A stretch of DNA of 64,000 nt from Streptomyces sp. Alt3 (GTDB lineage Bacteria > Actinomycetota > Actinomycetes > Streptomycetales > Streptomycetaceae). The stretch is from contig NZ_CP120983.1 of NCBI RefSeq assembly GCF_030719215.1, positions 2,666,001 to 2,730,000 on the forward strand, written 5' to 3'. The translations under genes and the position numbers were made by a program. Shown piece after piece: positions 1-9,900 of this stretch (its first letter is position 1; each line of letters opens with the position of its first letter). The notes beneath the pieces are model-generated. The model searched no databases. It was not told the origin of the DNA and saw nothing but the letters and a program-made list of their open reading frames with translations.

Positions 1-1526
1 CCGCGCCCGGCGCGCCGCCCGGCACCGCACGCCGCCACACCTCCTTGCCGTCGGTCAGACGCAGGCCCGACGAGGGCGCCCTGCACGAAGGCGTACACCG
101 TGCCGTCAACGGCCGTCACGACCGATCGGCCGCCCTTGCCGTTTCCCGGCCCGGACTCCTCCGGGACGTTCCAGCGTTCGGTGCCCTTCGCCGCGTCCAG
201 AGCGGTGACTCCCCGCTCGCCGGAACAGACCAGGGTCCCGGCCGACAGCAGGCAGCCGTACTCCCCCACGTGTTCGCCGGTCGTCCAGGGTTTCCAGCCG
301 GCCGGCCGCGCGGCCAGGTCCGCGCCGCGTGCCCCGAAGTCGCCCGTGCGGGCTGAGTCCGCCCCGGGCACGACCGTGGGCCCGGCCAGGGCCGCCGCCG
401 AGGACGCAGGTCCGTCGGGCCGGGCAGCGGCCGGATCGCCGGTGCCGCCGTCACCCTCGAGCAGCCCCGGCAGGAACACCGCCCCGAGCACCGCGCAGAC
501 CACCGCGATCGCGGCCATGACCACGGGCGGGCGGCGCCGCCGGGTACGCGCGGGAGCCGGTGGCGCGGGGGGAGCCGCCGGCGGTGGCGGAACCACCGGA
601 ACCGGCACCGGCTCCGCACACCGCAGGGCCGATTCGGTGTGCGCGGCGCACTGCTCCCGCACCGCGCCGTGCCATGGGAAGGGCCGCGCGACACCGCCGG
701 GGGCGAGCAGACCGGCAAGCTCGTGCGGGGCCGGCCGGTCCTCGGGGCGGGGGGCGAGGCAGCGCTCGATCACCGCACGCAACCCTTCCGGTACACGGCC
801 GAGTTCGGGTTCGCCGTGCGCGATCCGGAAGATAACCGCTGCCATGTCCGGATCGTCGAACGGGCCGCGTCCGCACGCCGCGAAGGCCAGCACCGCGCCC
901 AGGCAGAACACGTCGGAGGCCGGGACCAGCGCCGTCGAGCCGTTGACGTGCTCGGGCGAGATGTAGCCGGGGCTGCCGACCACCACCCCGGTCCGGGTCA
1001 ACTGGGTGGCCTCGAAGGCCTGGGCGATCCCGAAGTCGATGACCTTCGGCCCGTCGGCGCCCAGCAGGACGTTGCCCGGCTTGAGGTCGCGGTGCAGCAC
1101 CCGCACGGCGTGCATGTCGGCCAGCGCCAGGGCCAGCCGCGAGCCGACGGCACGGACCACGCTCTCGGGCAGCGGTCCGGTGCGGGAGACCGCCTCGGCG
1201 AGCGAGGGGCCCGGCACGTACTCCGTGGCGAGCCAGGGCGTCCCGCCCCTCTCGTCCCCGGCGACGAGTGCCGCGAAGTGAGGGCCGCGCACGGCACCGG
1301 CAGCCGCGATCTCCCGCCGGAAGCGGACGCGGAAGCCGTCGTCGAGGTCGAGGCCGGGGAGCACGGTCTTGATCGCGACGAGCCCGGCGAGCGATCCGGC
1401 ACCCGCGGCCGGGACGTCGTCCGCCCGCGCCAGGTACACCTCGCCCATCCCGCCCGCGCCGAGACGCCCGAGCAGCCGGTAGGGGCCGATCCGGGCGCGG
1501 CTGCCGGGAGCCAGCGGTTCGATCAT
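1..1526 (-). CDS. Ser/Thr protein kinase with PQQ-type sensor domain (3' end outside window)
   Basis: Membrane kinase of the PknB/Pkn type. The product begins MIEPLAPGSRARIGPYRLLG, with a Gly-rich loop GAGGMGEV, the VAIKT lysine, a HRDLKPGN catalytic loop and a DFG motif. A Pro-rich linker and one membrane helix (about 516-440 on the minus strand) follow, then an extracellular PQQ-like beta-propeller start. Its ATG overlaps the stop of the upstream kinase by ATGA, so the two are translationally coupled. The propeller frame appears to shift by one base at the CCC run at 66-68: the expected repeat GLRLTDGKEVWRR is readable only in another frame beyond that point. This could be a sequencing error or a real frameshift. 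The C-terminus is not in the window. Confidence 0.88.
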   Translation of the reverse strand, partial: MIEPLAPGSRARIGPYRLLGRLGAGGMGEVYLARADDVPAAGAGSLAGLVAIKTVLPGLDLDDGFRVRFRREIAAAGAVRGPHFAALVAGDERGGTPWLATEYVPGPSLAEAVSRTGPLPESVVRAVGSRLALALADMHAVRVLHRDLKPGNVLLGADGPKVIDFGIAQAFEATQLTRTGVVVGSPGYISPEHVNGSTALVPASDVFCLGAVLAFAACGRGPFDDPDMAAVIFRIAHGEPELGRVPEGLRAVIERCLAPRPEDRPAPHELAGLLAPGGVARPFPWHGAVREQCAAHTESALRCAEPVPVPVVPPPPAAPPAPPAPARTRRRRPPVVMAAIAVVCAVLGAVFLPGLLEGDGGTGDPAAARPDGPASSAAALAGPTVVPGADSARTGDFGARGADLAARPAGWKPWTTGEHVGEYGCLLSAGTLVCSGERGVTALDAAKGTERWNVPEESGPGNGKGGRSVVTAVDGTVYAFVQGALVGPASDRRQGGVAACGAGRRAGR

Positions 1527-3826
1527 GAGGAGGACTCTCCTCCGGGCAGCGCGAGCGAGACGGCGATGCCGTGCCGGTAGACGATGTGGACGACCCCGTC
1601 GGCCGGGAAGAGCTCGGGCGGCCGGTTCTCCTTGCCCAGCGAGATACCGGACTCGGGGTCGTACGGCTCCTCGATCGCGGGGACGGGTACGTCCTCGATC
1701 GGGGTGCGGCGCAGCGGTCCCGGTGTGTCCCCGCCCAGCGCGACGCTGTGGAGCGTGTCGGTGTCCGCCCAGACGAGGGTGTCGTCGACGAGGACGGGAG
1801 CGGAGACGGGGTTCTCCTCGCGGGCTTCGGCGTCCTTGCCGAGGCTGTAGCGTTCCAGCACCGTGCCGTCGTCACTCCGTACGACGACGAACTCGGAGTC
1901 CTCGTCGTCTTCGACGGCTTCGGTTTCCGTGTCCATGCCCGTCCTGAAGACGGTCATGCTGTCGCTCTCCGCCACCGCCACCGCGTCCTCGCCGACTCCG
2001 GGCGGTGGGAGCTCCTCGTCCGTACCGTCCTGGGGCTGCGGGCAGTGGGCCGCGAAGTCGGCCGGTGTCTCCTCAGGGCATCCGGCCGACTCCTCCTCCC
2101 CGTCCTTCGCGCGGAAGGCGTGCAGCCCCTCCTCGTTGTCGGCGTAGACCACCCCGCTGCGGACGCCCATCGGCCAGAAATCACCGTTCTGGACCTGGGC
2201 CAGATCCTCGCCCGCGAGTGGTTTCCGCCATTTCTCCGTCCCGTCGCGCGCGTCGAAGGCCGCGAGCCCGGACCCCTCGGGCAGACCGCCGGTGGCCGCG
2301 AACACCAGCCCGTCCGCGGCCTGGGGCGAACTCCACGGCTTGTGGGCGGCCCCGGCCTCGGCCTCCCAGCGGGACGTGCCGGTCCTGGCGTCGACCGCGA
2401 GGAGATGGTCACCGGTGGCGAAGTACACCGAGTCCCCGTGGACGACGGGGCGGGTGGAACCGCTGGGCATGAAGAACGTCCCGGACGGGCTGTAGTACGC
2501 GTCGGCCTCGCCCGGTTCCTCGCCCGCGGCGAAATCCCAGAGCTTCTTGCCGTCGGCCGCCGAGAGCGCCTCGTACGTTCCGTCCGACGCGCGGCAGACG
2601 ACCACGTCCCGGCCGGCCGCGCAGCCGAGCGGGGTGCCGCTGAAGGTGGCGCGCCACGGCTTCCAGCCGGGAGGGCCCGCCTGTGCGGGACCGCGCCCGT
2701 CGGCGTCGCCCTCTCCACCGCCGCCGTCCCGGAACGCCAGCAGGCCCCCCGTGACCGCGCCCGCCAGGACGGCCACGGCGAGGGCCGCACCGAGGACGCG
2801 ACGGCGGCGGACGGGACGTGCGGGTGCGGCCACCGGCGGCAGCCCGGGCCCCTCCGTGGGCAGCATCTCGACCGGTGTCCGGCTGCCGGTGGCCGCCTCG
2901 GTCGGTGTGCGTCCGGGCAGCAGCGGTCCGTCGTGCTCCCGTACGGAGGCCAGCTCGCGCTCGTACTCGGCGATGTGGGCCGCGACCGGCGCGGACCACC
3001 GGACGGAGCCCTCCGGTGCGAGGCGAGCGGCCAGTTCGCCCGGGGCGGGGCGGGCGGAAGGATCAGCCACCAGGCAGTCCTGGAGCACGGCGCGCAGGGC
3101 GTCGGGCACTCCGTCGAGGTCGGCCTCGACGTACTTGACCCGGTACAGCACCGCGGCGACCGGACCGTCGCCGAAGGGATCACGGCCGGTGGCAGCGAAG
3201 CAGAGGACGGAAGCGAGGCAGAAGACGTCGGAGGCGGGCACCACGCGTCCGCTGCCCGCGACGTGCTCCGGGGACATGAAGGCGGGGCTGCCGATCATCC
3301 GGCTGGTGGTCGTGAGCGGGGTGCCTCCCGCGCCGCGGGCGATCCCGAAGTCGATCAGGCGCGGCCCGTCGGCGGCGAGCAGGACGTTGCCGGGCTTCAT
3401 GTCACGGTGCACGACACCGGCAGCGTGCACGGTCTCCAGCGCCCCGGCGAGGTCCGCGCCGAGCCGCCGGACCACTTCCTCGTCCAGCGCACCCGACCGG
3501 CGTACCGCGGCCGACAGGGTCGGACCCGCGACATATCCGGTGGCCAGCCAGGGCACGTCCGTCTCGGCGTCGCCGTCGAGGACAGGGGCCAGCGCCGGGC
3601 CGGTGACCGAGCGGGCCACGGCGATCTCACGGCGGAAGCGCTGCCGGAAACCGGGATCCTGGGCGACGTCACGGCGGACCGTCTTCACGGCGACGGGGGC
3701 CACGTCGGATCCGGAACCGTCCCGCAGCCCCAGGAACACCTCACCCATGCCGCCCGCGCCGAGCCTGGCCAGAACGGCGTACGGCCCGATACGTCTCGGT
3801 GAGTCCTCACGCAACGGCTCCAGCAT
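1523..3826 (-). CDS. Ser/Thr protein kinase with C-terminal PQQ-like repeats
   Basis: A 767-aa receptor-type kinase, paralogous to its downstream neighbour. Residues 1-270 form the kinase: Gly-rich loop GAGGMGEV (23-30), VAVKT with Lys48, HRDMKPGN with catalytic Asp142, DFG at 159-161, and an activation segment ending in FMSPE. One membrane helix lies at about 344-365 after an RRRR stop-transfer cluster. The outer part has Trp-rich PQQ/WD-like repeats (for example LLAVDARTGTSRW), probably sensing an external signal. ATG at 3826 is chosen because MLEPLREDSPRRIGPYAVL aligns with the start of the next kinase; the frame stays open to 3892 without homology. The substrate and signal cannot be read from the sequence. 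Confidence 0.92.
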   Translation of the reverse strand: MLEPLREDSPRRIGPYAVLARLGAGGMGEVFLGLRDGSGSDVAPVAVKTVRRDVAQDPGFRQRFRREIAVARSVTGPALAPVLDGDAETDVPWLATGYVAGPTLSAAVRRSGALDEEVVRRLGADLAGALETVHAAGVVHRDMKPGNVLLAADGPRLIDFGIARGAGGTPLTTTSRMIGSPAFMSPEHVAGSGRVVPASDVFCLASVLCFAATGRDPFGDGPVAAVLYRVKYVEADLDGVPDALRAVLQDCLVADPSARPAPGELAARLAPEGSVRWSAPVAAHIAEYERELASVREHDGPLLPGRTPTEAATGSRTPVEMLPTEGPGLPPVAAPARPVRRRRVLGAALAVAVLAGAVTGGLLAFRDGGGGEGDADGRGPAQAGPPGWKPWRATFSGTPLGCAAGRDVVVCRASDGTYEALSAADGKKLWDFAAGEEPGEADAYYSPSGTFFMPSGSTRPVVHGDSVYFATGDHLLAVDARTGTSRWEAEAGAAHKPWSSPQAADGLVFAATGGLPEGSGLAAFDARDGTEKWRKPLAGEDLAQVQNGDFWPMGVRSGVVYADNEEGLHAFRAKDGEEESAGCPEETPADFAAHCPQPQDGTDEELPPPGVGEDAVAVAESDSMTVFRTGMDTETEAVEDDEDSEFVVVRSDDGTVLERYSLGKDAEAREENPVSAPVLVDDTLVWADTDTLHSVALGGDTPGPLRRTPIEDVPVPAIEEPYDPESGISLGKENRPPELFPADGVVHIVYRHGIAVSLALPGGESSS

Positions 3827-3973
3827 GCGTCCCCCCGAGGTGCATGACCAGGGACACGTACCGCACGCGCCCCGTGCGCGGCATCTTTTCACGCCCCGTC
3901 AGCCGGGGAGCGCTGTCACCCGGAACGCGGCCGAGGCGGTTCCCGGGCGGCCCGCACGCCGCCCGGGAGCCCG

Positions 3974-4936
3974 TCAGTTCCCGCCGGTGAGTCCCGCCAC
4001 CAGCTCGTCCGCCGCCGCGTACGGGTCCAGGCCTCCGGCCACGATCCGCTCCGCGAGCGCGTCCAGCCGGCGGTCGCCGTGCAGGTCGGCGATCCGCTCA
4101 CGGAGCGCGGTCACGGCGATCGTCTCGACCTCGCGGGCCGCACGCGCCGTGCGCCGCTCGGCCAGGACACCGTGCTCCTCCATCCACGCCCGGTGCTTCT
4201 CCAGGGCCTCGACCACCTCGTCGAGGCCCTCGCCCCGGGCGGCGACCGTCTTCACGATCGGCGGCCGCCAGTCGCCGGGCCCCCGGGACTCCCCCAGGCC
4301 CAGCATGTGGTTGAGCTCGCGGGCGGTGGCATCCGCCCCGTCCCGGTCGGCCTTGTTGACCACGTACACGTCGCCGATCTCCAGGATTCCGGCCTTCGCC
4401 GCCTGGATCCCGTCGCCCATCCCGGGTGCGAGGAGCACGACGGAGGTGTCGGCCCGGGAGGCGATCTCCACCTCCGACTGTCCGACCCCCACGGTCTCCA
4501 CGAGGATCACGTCGCAGCCCGCCGCGTCCAGCACCCGGATCGCCTGCGGCGCCGACCACGCGAGGCCGCCGAGATGGCCCCGCGTGGCCATGGAACGGAT
4601 GTAGACGCCCGGGTCGGAGGCGTGCTCCGACATCCGGACCCGGTCGCCGAGGAGCGCGCCCCCGGAGAACGGCGACGACGGGTCGACGGCCAGGACCCCG
4701 ACACGTCTGCCCGCCTTCCGGTAGGCGGAGACCAGCGCCGAGGTCGAGGTGGACTTGCCGACGCCCGGCGAGCCGGTCAGGCCGACGACATAGGCGTGGC
4801 CCGCGAGCGGTGCCAGCGCCGCCATCACCTCCCGCAGCTGCGGCGAGGCACCCTCCACCAGGGAGATGAGCCGGGCCACCGCACGCGGCCTGCCCTCACG
4901 TGCCTGCTCGACCAGGGTGGGGACGTCCACCTTCAC
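3974..4936 (-). CDS. meaB: Methylmalonyl-CoA mutase-associated GTPase MeaB
   Basis: A 320-aa G3E/SIMIBI-class GTPase that protects methylmalonyl-CoA mutase and gates delivery of adenosylcobalamin. Walker A is GSPGVGKST (Lys61), followed by the DPSSPFSGGALLGDR switch typical of MeaB/ArgK and the guanine-specificity motif NKAD. Length fits the family. It is followed on the same strand by nothing closer than the kinase at 3826, and preceded (28 nt upstream) by a thiolase. Nearby methylmalonyl-CoA epimerase supports a role in propionyl-CoA/methylmalonyl-CoA metabolism, the precursor route for polyketide extender units. Confidence 0.95.
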   Translation of the reverse strand: MKVDVPTLVEQAREGRPRAVARLISLVEGASPQLREVMAALAPLAGHAYVVGLTGSPGVGKSTSTSALVSAYRKAGRRVGVLAVDPSSPFSGGALLGDRVRMSEHASDPGVYIRSMATRGHLGGLAWSAPQAIRVLDAAGCDVILVETVGVGQSEVEIASRADTSVVLLAPGMGDGIQAAKAGILEIGDVYVVNKADRDGADATARELNHMLGLGESRGPGDWRPPIVKTVAARGEGLDEVVEALEKHRAWMEEHGVLAERRTARAAREVETIAVTALRERIADLHGDRRLDALAERIVAGGLDPYAAADELVAGLTGGN

Positions 4937-4964
4937 GCGGCCTCCTCGCTCGCTCGTACGGTGA

Positions 4965-6167
4965 CTACTTGCCCGGTACGCGGATGATCAACGCGTCGCC
5001 CTGGCCACCGCCGCCGCACAGCGCAGCCGCGCCGGTACCGCCGCCGCGCCGCTTCAGCTCCAGCGCGAGGTGCAGCACCACACGGGCGCCGGACATGCCG
5101 ATGGGGTGACCGAGCGCGATCGCGCCGCCGTTCACGTTCACCTTGTCGGAGGTGACCCCGAGGTCCTTCATCGACTGGACCGCGACGGCCGCGAAGGCCT
5201 CGTTGATCTCGATGAGGTCGAGGTCCTCGACGCCGAGACCCTCCTTCTTCAGGGCGTGCCGGATGGCGTTGGACGGCTGCGACTGGAGCGAGTTGTCCGG
5301 ACCCGCGACATTGCCGTGGGCGCCGATCTCGGCGATCCACTCCAGGCCCAGCTCCTGCGCCTTGGCCTTGCTCATGACGACGACGGCGGCCGCGCCGTCG
5401 GAGATCTGCGAGGAGGTGCCCGCCGTGATCGTGCCGTCCCTGGTGAAGGCGGGCCGCAGCTTCCCGAGGGACTCGGCGGTCGTCTCGGGGCGGATGCCCT
5501 CGTCCTTGGCGAAGAGGACGGGGTCGCCCTTGCGCTGCGGGATCTCGACCGGGGTGATCTCGGCCTCGAAGACGCCGTTCTTCTGGGCGGCGGCGGCGCG
5601 CTGGTGGGACAGGGCGCCGATCTCGTCCTGGTCGGCGCGGGACAGGCCGAGGCGGGTGTTGTGCTTCTCGGTGGATTCGCCCATCGGGATGTTCTCGTAG
5701 GCGTCCGTCAGACCGTCGTACGCCATGGAGTCGAGCATCTCGACCGCACCGTACTTGTATCCCTCGCGGGACTTCGGAAGCAGGTGCGGGGCGTTGGTCA
5801 TGGACTCCTGGCCGCCGGCCACCACGACCTCGAACTCGCCGGCGCGGATCAGCTGGTCCGCGAGGGCGATCGCGTCGAGACCCGAGAGACACACCTTGTT
5901 GACGGTGAGCGCGGGGACGTTCAGCGGGATGCCCGCCTTGACCGCCGCCTGGCGCGCCGGGATCTGCCCTGCCCCGGCCTGGAGCACCTGGCCCATGATC
6001 ACGTACTCGACCTGGTCGCCGCCGATCCCGGCACGGTCCAGCGCCGCCCTGATGGCCACGCCTCCGAGGTCGGCCCCGGAGAAGCTCTTCAGCGAGCCGA
6101 GGAGACGGCCCATGGGCGTACGCGCGCCCGCGACGATCACTGAGGTGGTTCCGGTCGTTCCTGACAT
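4965..6167 (-). CDS. Acetyl-CoA C-acetyltransferase (thiolase)
   Basis: A 400-aa thiolase condensing two acetyl-CoA to acetoacetyl-CoA, or the reverse. Acyl-accepting Cys93 lies in [11 protein letters not shown]; the INEAFA and [10 protein letters not shown] motifs provide the oxyanion-hole Asn and the catalytic His, and [10 protein letters not shown] near the C-terminus carries the second catalytic Cys. It ends 28 nt before meaB on the same strand and is divergently transcribed from the epimerase gene, with about 130 bp of shared promoter region between them. Substrate chain length cannot be decided from sequence alone. Confidence 0.95.
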   Translation of the reverse strand: MSGTTGTTSVIVAGARTPMGRLLGSLKSFSGADLGGVAIRAALDRAGIGGDQVEYVIMGQVLQAGAGQIPARQAAVKAGIPLNVPALTVNKVCLSGLDAIALADQLIRAGEFEVVVAGGQESMTNAPHLLPKSREGYKYGAVEMLDSMAYDGLTDAYENIPMGESTEKHNTRLGLSRADQDEIGALSHQRAAAAQKNGVFEAEITPVEIPQRKGDPVLFAKDEGIRPETTAESLGKLRPAFTRDGTITAGTSSQISDGAAAVVVMSKAKAQELGLEWIAEIGAHGNVAGPDNSLQSQPSNAIRHALKKEGLGVEDLDLIEINEAFAAVAVQSMKDLGVTSDKVNVNGGAIALGHPIGMSGARVVLHLALELKRRGGGTGAAALCGGGGQGDALIIRVPGK

Positions 6168-6301
6168 GAGGCACAGCCCCTTGGATTGGTTGTGAACGAG
6201 GGTTTACCTGAATGTACTGAGCGGTACGGCGCCCGTCATCCGGCTGTCGGTGTGATCGCGCGCACGTTGCGTAACCATCCCCGGGGCGCTGCACTGGTTC
6301 C

Positions 6302-6730
6302 ATGCTGACGCGAATCGACCACATCGGAATCGCTTGTTTCGACCTCGACAAGACAGTGGAGTTCTACCGCGCGACCTACGGCTTCGAGGTGCACCACTCG
6401 GAGGTCAACGAGGAGCAGGGCGTCCGGGAGGCCATGCTGAAGATCAACGGCACCTCCGACGGCGGGGCTTCCTACCTCCAGCTGCTGGAGCCGACCCGTG
6501 AGGACTCGGCCGTCGGCAAGTGGCTGGCGAAGAACGGCGAGGGCGTGCACCACATCGCGTTCGGGACGGCGGACGTCGACGCGGAGGCCGCCGACATCCG
6601 CGGGAAGGGCGTCCGGGTGCTGTACGACGAGCCCAGGACCGGGTCGATGGGCTCCCGGATCACCTTCCTCCACCCCAAGGACTGCCACGGTGTCCTGACC
6701 GAACTGGTCACCTCGGCCGAAGAGCACTGA
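6302..6730 (+). CDS. mce: Methylmalonyl-CoA epimerase
   Basis: A 142-aa glyoxalase/VOC-fold metalloenzyme interconverting the (R) and (S) epimers of methylmalonyl-CoA. It shows the two-module VOC pattern: LTRIDHIGIACFDLD with metal-ligand His7, the QLLEP strand, GEGVHHIAFGTADV with His91, and a terminal GVLTELV glutamate. Length matches the family. It lies divergent to the thiolase and MeaB genes, a coherent methylmalonyl-CoA cluster. The ATG has only a weak Shine-Dalgarno sequence, but the protein start aligns with the family. Confidence 0.95.
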   Translation: MLTRIDHIGIACFDLDKTVEFYRATYGFEVHHSEVNEEQGVREAMLKINGTSDGGASYLQLLEPTREDSAVGKWLAKNGEGVHHIAFGTADVDAEAADIRGKGVRVLYDEPRTGSMGSRITFLHPKDCHGVLTELVTSAEEH

Positions 6731-6877
6731 CCCGACCGATACCCGGCCCGGTAGAGTGGGCGGTTCCGGGCCGGGGCCGGGTCGGGGCCGTGCCGCGTCC
6801 TCACCACTGATCTGTCACCATTCCCCGGGGGACCGCTCGCCTGCGAGCGGTGTCCGTACGGAGAATTGCGACCAGGG

Positions 6878-6960
6878 TTGGGGTCTCCCCTGCTCAGTGG
6901 GGCATCCCCTGCTCCAACGAAGTTGAGAGCTCGGGGAAGACGTTGAGAGCTCGGGGAAGG
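6878..6960. repeat. Palindromic/direct intergenic repeat before scy
   Basis: The stretch holds GGGG-TCT-CCCC and GGGG-CAT-CCCC mini-palindromes and then GTTGAGAGCTCGGGGAAG twice (6922-6939 and 6942-6959) with a 20-bp period. Similar short repeats are common between Streptomyces genes (from memory, not searched). The second copy ends 14 nt before the scy GTG and so covers the 5' leader and possibly the ribosome-binding region. Confidence 0.6.
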
Positions 6961-6973
6961 ATGGGACCGCGCA

Positions 6974-9900
6974 GTGCGGGGCTACGAGAGCCAGCAGAGC
7001 CACCGAGCTGACGACGACCATCTCTCGCGGTTCGAAGCCGAGATGGACCGGCTGAAGACCGATCGGGAGAAGGCCGTCCAGCACGCCGAGGACCTCGGTT
7101 ACCAGGTCGAGGTCTTGCGCGCCAAGCTGCACGAGGCACGGCGCAATCTGGCGACCCGTCCCGCACACGACGGCGCGGACATCGGCTACCAGGCCGAACA
7201 GATGCTCCGGAACGCCCAGATCCAGGCCGAGCAGATGCGCACGGACGCCGAGCGCGAGCTGCGTGAGGCCAGGGCTCAGACGCAGCGGATCCTGCAGGAG
7301 CACGCGGAGCACCAGGCCCGTCTGCAGGCGGAGTTGCACGCCGAGGCGGTCCAGCGGCGTCAGCGGCTCGACCAGGAACTGGCGGAGCGGCGCCAGACCG
7401 TCGAGTCGCACGTCAACGAGAACGTCGCCTGGGCCGAGCAGTTGCGTGCCAGGACCGAGTCCCAGGCCCGCAGGCTGCTGGACGAGTCGCGCACGGAGGC
7501 CGAGCAGTCGCTGGCCGCCGCCCGTGCCGAGACGGCCCGGCTCGCCGACGAGACCCGCCGGCGCCTCAACTCCGAGGCCGAGTCGGCCCGTGGCGAGGCC
7601 GAGGCCACGCTGCTGCGCGCCCGCAGGGACGCCGAGCGGCTGCTGGAAGCCGCCTCCTCCCAGGCCCAGGAGGCCACCAGCCACGCCGAACAGCTCCGCT
7701 CGACGGCCACCGCCGAGACCCAGCAGACGCGCCAGCAGACCGCGGAGCTGAACCGCACCGCCGAGCAGCGCACGCAGGAGGCCGAGACCCGGCTGCGCGA
7801 GGCCCGGCTCGAGGCCGAGAAGGTCCTCTCCGAGGCGAAGGAGGCCGCGGCCAAGCGGCTGGCCGGCGCCGAGTCGCAGAACGAGCAGCGCACCCGTACG
7901 GCCAAGTCCGAGATCGCCCGGCTGGTGGGCGAGGCCACCGAACAGGCCGAGACGCTCAAGGAGGAGGCCGAGCAGGCCCTCGTCGACGCCCGCGCGAAGG
8001 CCGAGCGGGTGGTCGCCGAGGCCGCCGAGAAGGCCCGCACACTGGCCGCCGAGGACGCCGCGGCCCAGCTCGCGAAGGCGGCCCGCAGCGCCGAGGAGGT
8101 CCTGACCAAGGCCTCCGAGGACGCCCGGTCGACCACCAGGGCCGCCGGCGAGGAGGCCGACCGGATCCGCCGTGAGGCCGAGGCCGAGGCGGACCGGCTG
8201 CGCGGCGAGGCCGCCGAGCAGGCCGACCAGCTCAAGGGCGCGGCCAAGGACGACACCAAGGAGTACCGGGCCAAGACCGTCGAGCTGCAGGAGGAGGCAC
8301 GCCGGCTCCGCGGCGAGGCCGAGCAGCTCCGCTCCGAGGCCGTGGCCGAGGGCGAGCGCATCCGTGGCGAGGCCCGCCGCGAGGCCGTCCAGCAGCTCGA
8401 GGAAGGTGCCCGCACCGCCGAGGAACTGCTCACCGAGGCCAAGTCCGACGCCGAGGAACTGCGGACCTCGGCCAACGCCGAGAGCGAGCGCGTCAGGACC
8501 GAGGCGGCCGAACGCGCCGCCACCCTGCGCAAGCAGGCCGAGGAGGCGCTGGAACGCAGCCGTGCCGAGGCCGAGAAGCTGCGGGCCGAGGCCGAGGAAC
8601 AGGCGACCGCCCTGACCGCCGCGGCGGAGAAGGCGGCCGAGGAGCTGCGCGAGGAGACCGAGCGCGGGGTCGAGACACGCAAGGCCGAGGCGGCCGAGGA
8701 GCTGACCCGGCTGCACACCGAGGCCGAGTCCCGGGTGACCGCCGCCGAGGAGGCCCTCGGCGAGGCGCGCACGGAGGCGGAGCGGATCCGCCGCGAGACG
8801 GGCGAGGAGTCCGAGCGGCTGCGCGCCGAGGCCGCCGAACGTGTGCGCACGCTCCAGGAGCAGGCCACCACCGAGGCCGAACGCCTGCGGACCGAGGCCG
8901 CCGCCGACGCCGCGCGGTCGCGTGCCGAGGGCGAGACCGTGGCCGTGCGGCTGCGCAGCGAGGCCGCCGCCGAGGCGGAGCGGCTGAAGACCGAGGCGCA
9001 GGAGAAGGCCGACCGGGTGCGCTCCGAGGCCGCGGCCGCCGCCGAGCGGGTCGGCACGGAGGCCGCCGAGGCCCTGGCCGCGGCTCAGGAGGAGGCCAAC
9101 CGGCGGCGCCGCGCCGCCGAGGAGGCACTCGGCTCCGCGCGCGCCGAGGCGGAGCAGGAGCGCGAGCGCGCCCGCGAGCAGAGCGAGGAGCTCCTCGCGT
9201 CGGCCCGTAAGCGCGTCGAGGAGGCGCAGGCCGAGGCCCAGCGCCTGGTCGAGGAGGCGGAGAGCCGGGCCGCGGAGCTGGTCTCCGCCGCCGAGCAGAC
9301 CGCCCAGCAGGTACGGGACTCGGTCGCCGGGCTGCAGGAGCAGGCCGAGGAGGAGATCACCGGGCTGCGGTCCGCCGCCGAGCACGTGGCGGAACGGACG
9401 AAGAGCGAGGCGCAGGAGGAGGCGGACCGGGTCAGGTCCGATGCCTACGCCGAGCGGGAGCGGGCGAGCGAGGACGCCACCCGCATCCGTCAGGTCGCGC
9501 ACGAGGAGTCGGAGGCCGCGAAGGCTCTGGCCGAGCGGACCGTCTCCGAGGCGATCGCCGAGTCGGAGAAGCTGCGCTCGGACACCTCCGAGTACAGCCA
9601 GCGGGTCCGCACGGAGGCCTCCGACGCCCTCGCGTCGGCGGAGCAGGACGCCTCACGCGCCCGTGCCGACGCCCGTGAGGACGCCAACCGCATCCGCTCC
9701 GAGGCGGCGGCCCAGGCCGACCGCCTCATGGCGGAGGCCACGAACGAGAGCGAGCGCGTCCGTACCGAGGCGGCCGAGCAGTCGGAACGCTTCGTCGGCG
9801 AGGCGACCGACGAGGCGGAGCGGCTGCGTGCGGAGGCGGCGCAGACCGTCGGTGCTGCCCAGGAGCACGCGGCCCGTACCCGCGAGGAGGCGGAGCGGCT

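Noticed and set aside
6815..9502. Long minus-strand open frame opposite scy
   Set aside because: It mirrors the repetitive Ala/Glu/Arg coding sequence on the other strand; composition is a Leu/Gly repeat without start signals or family features.
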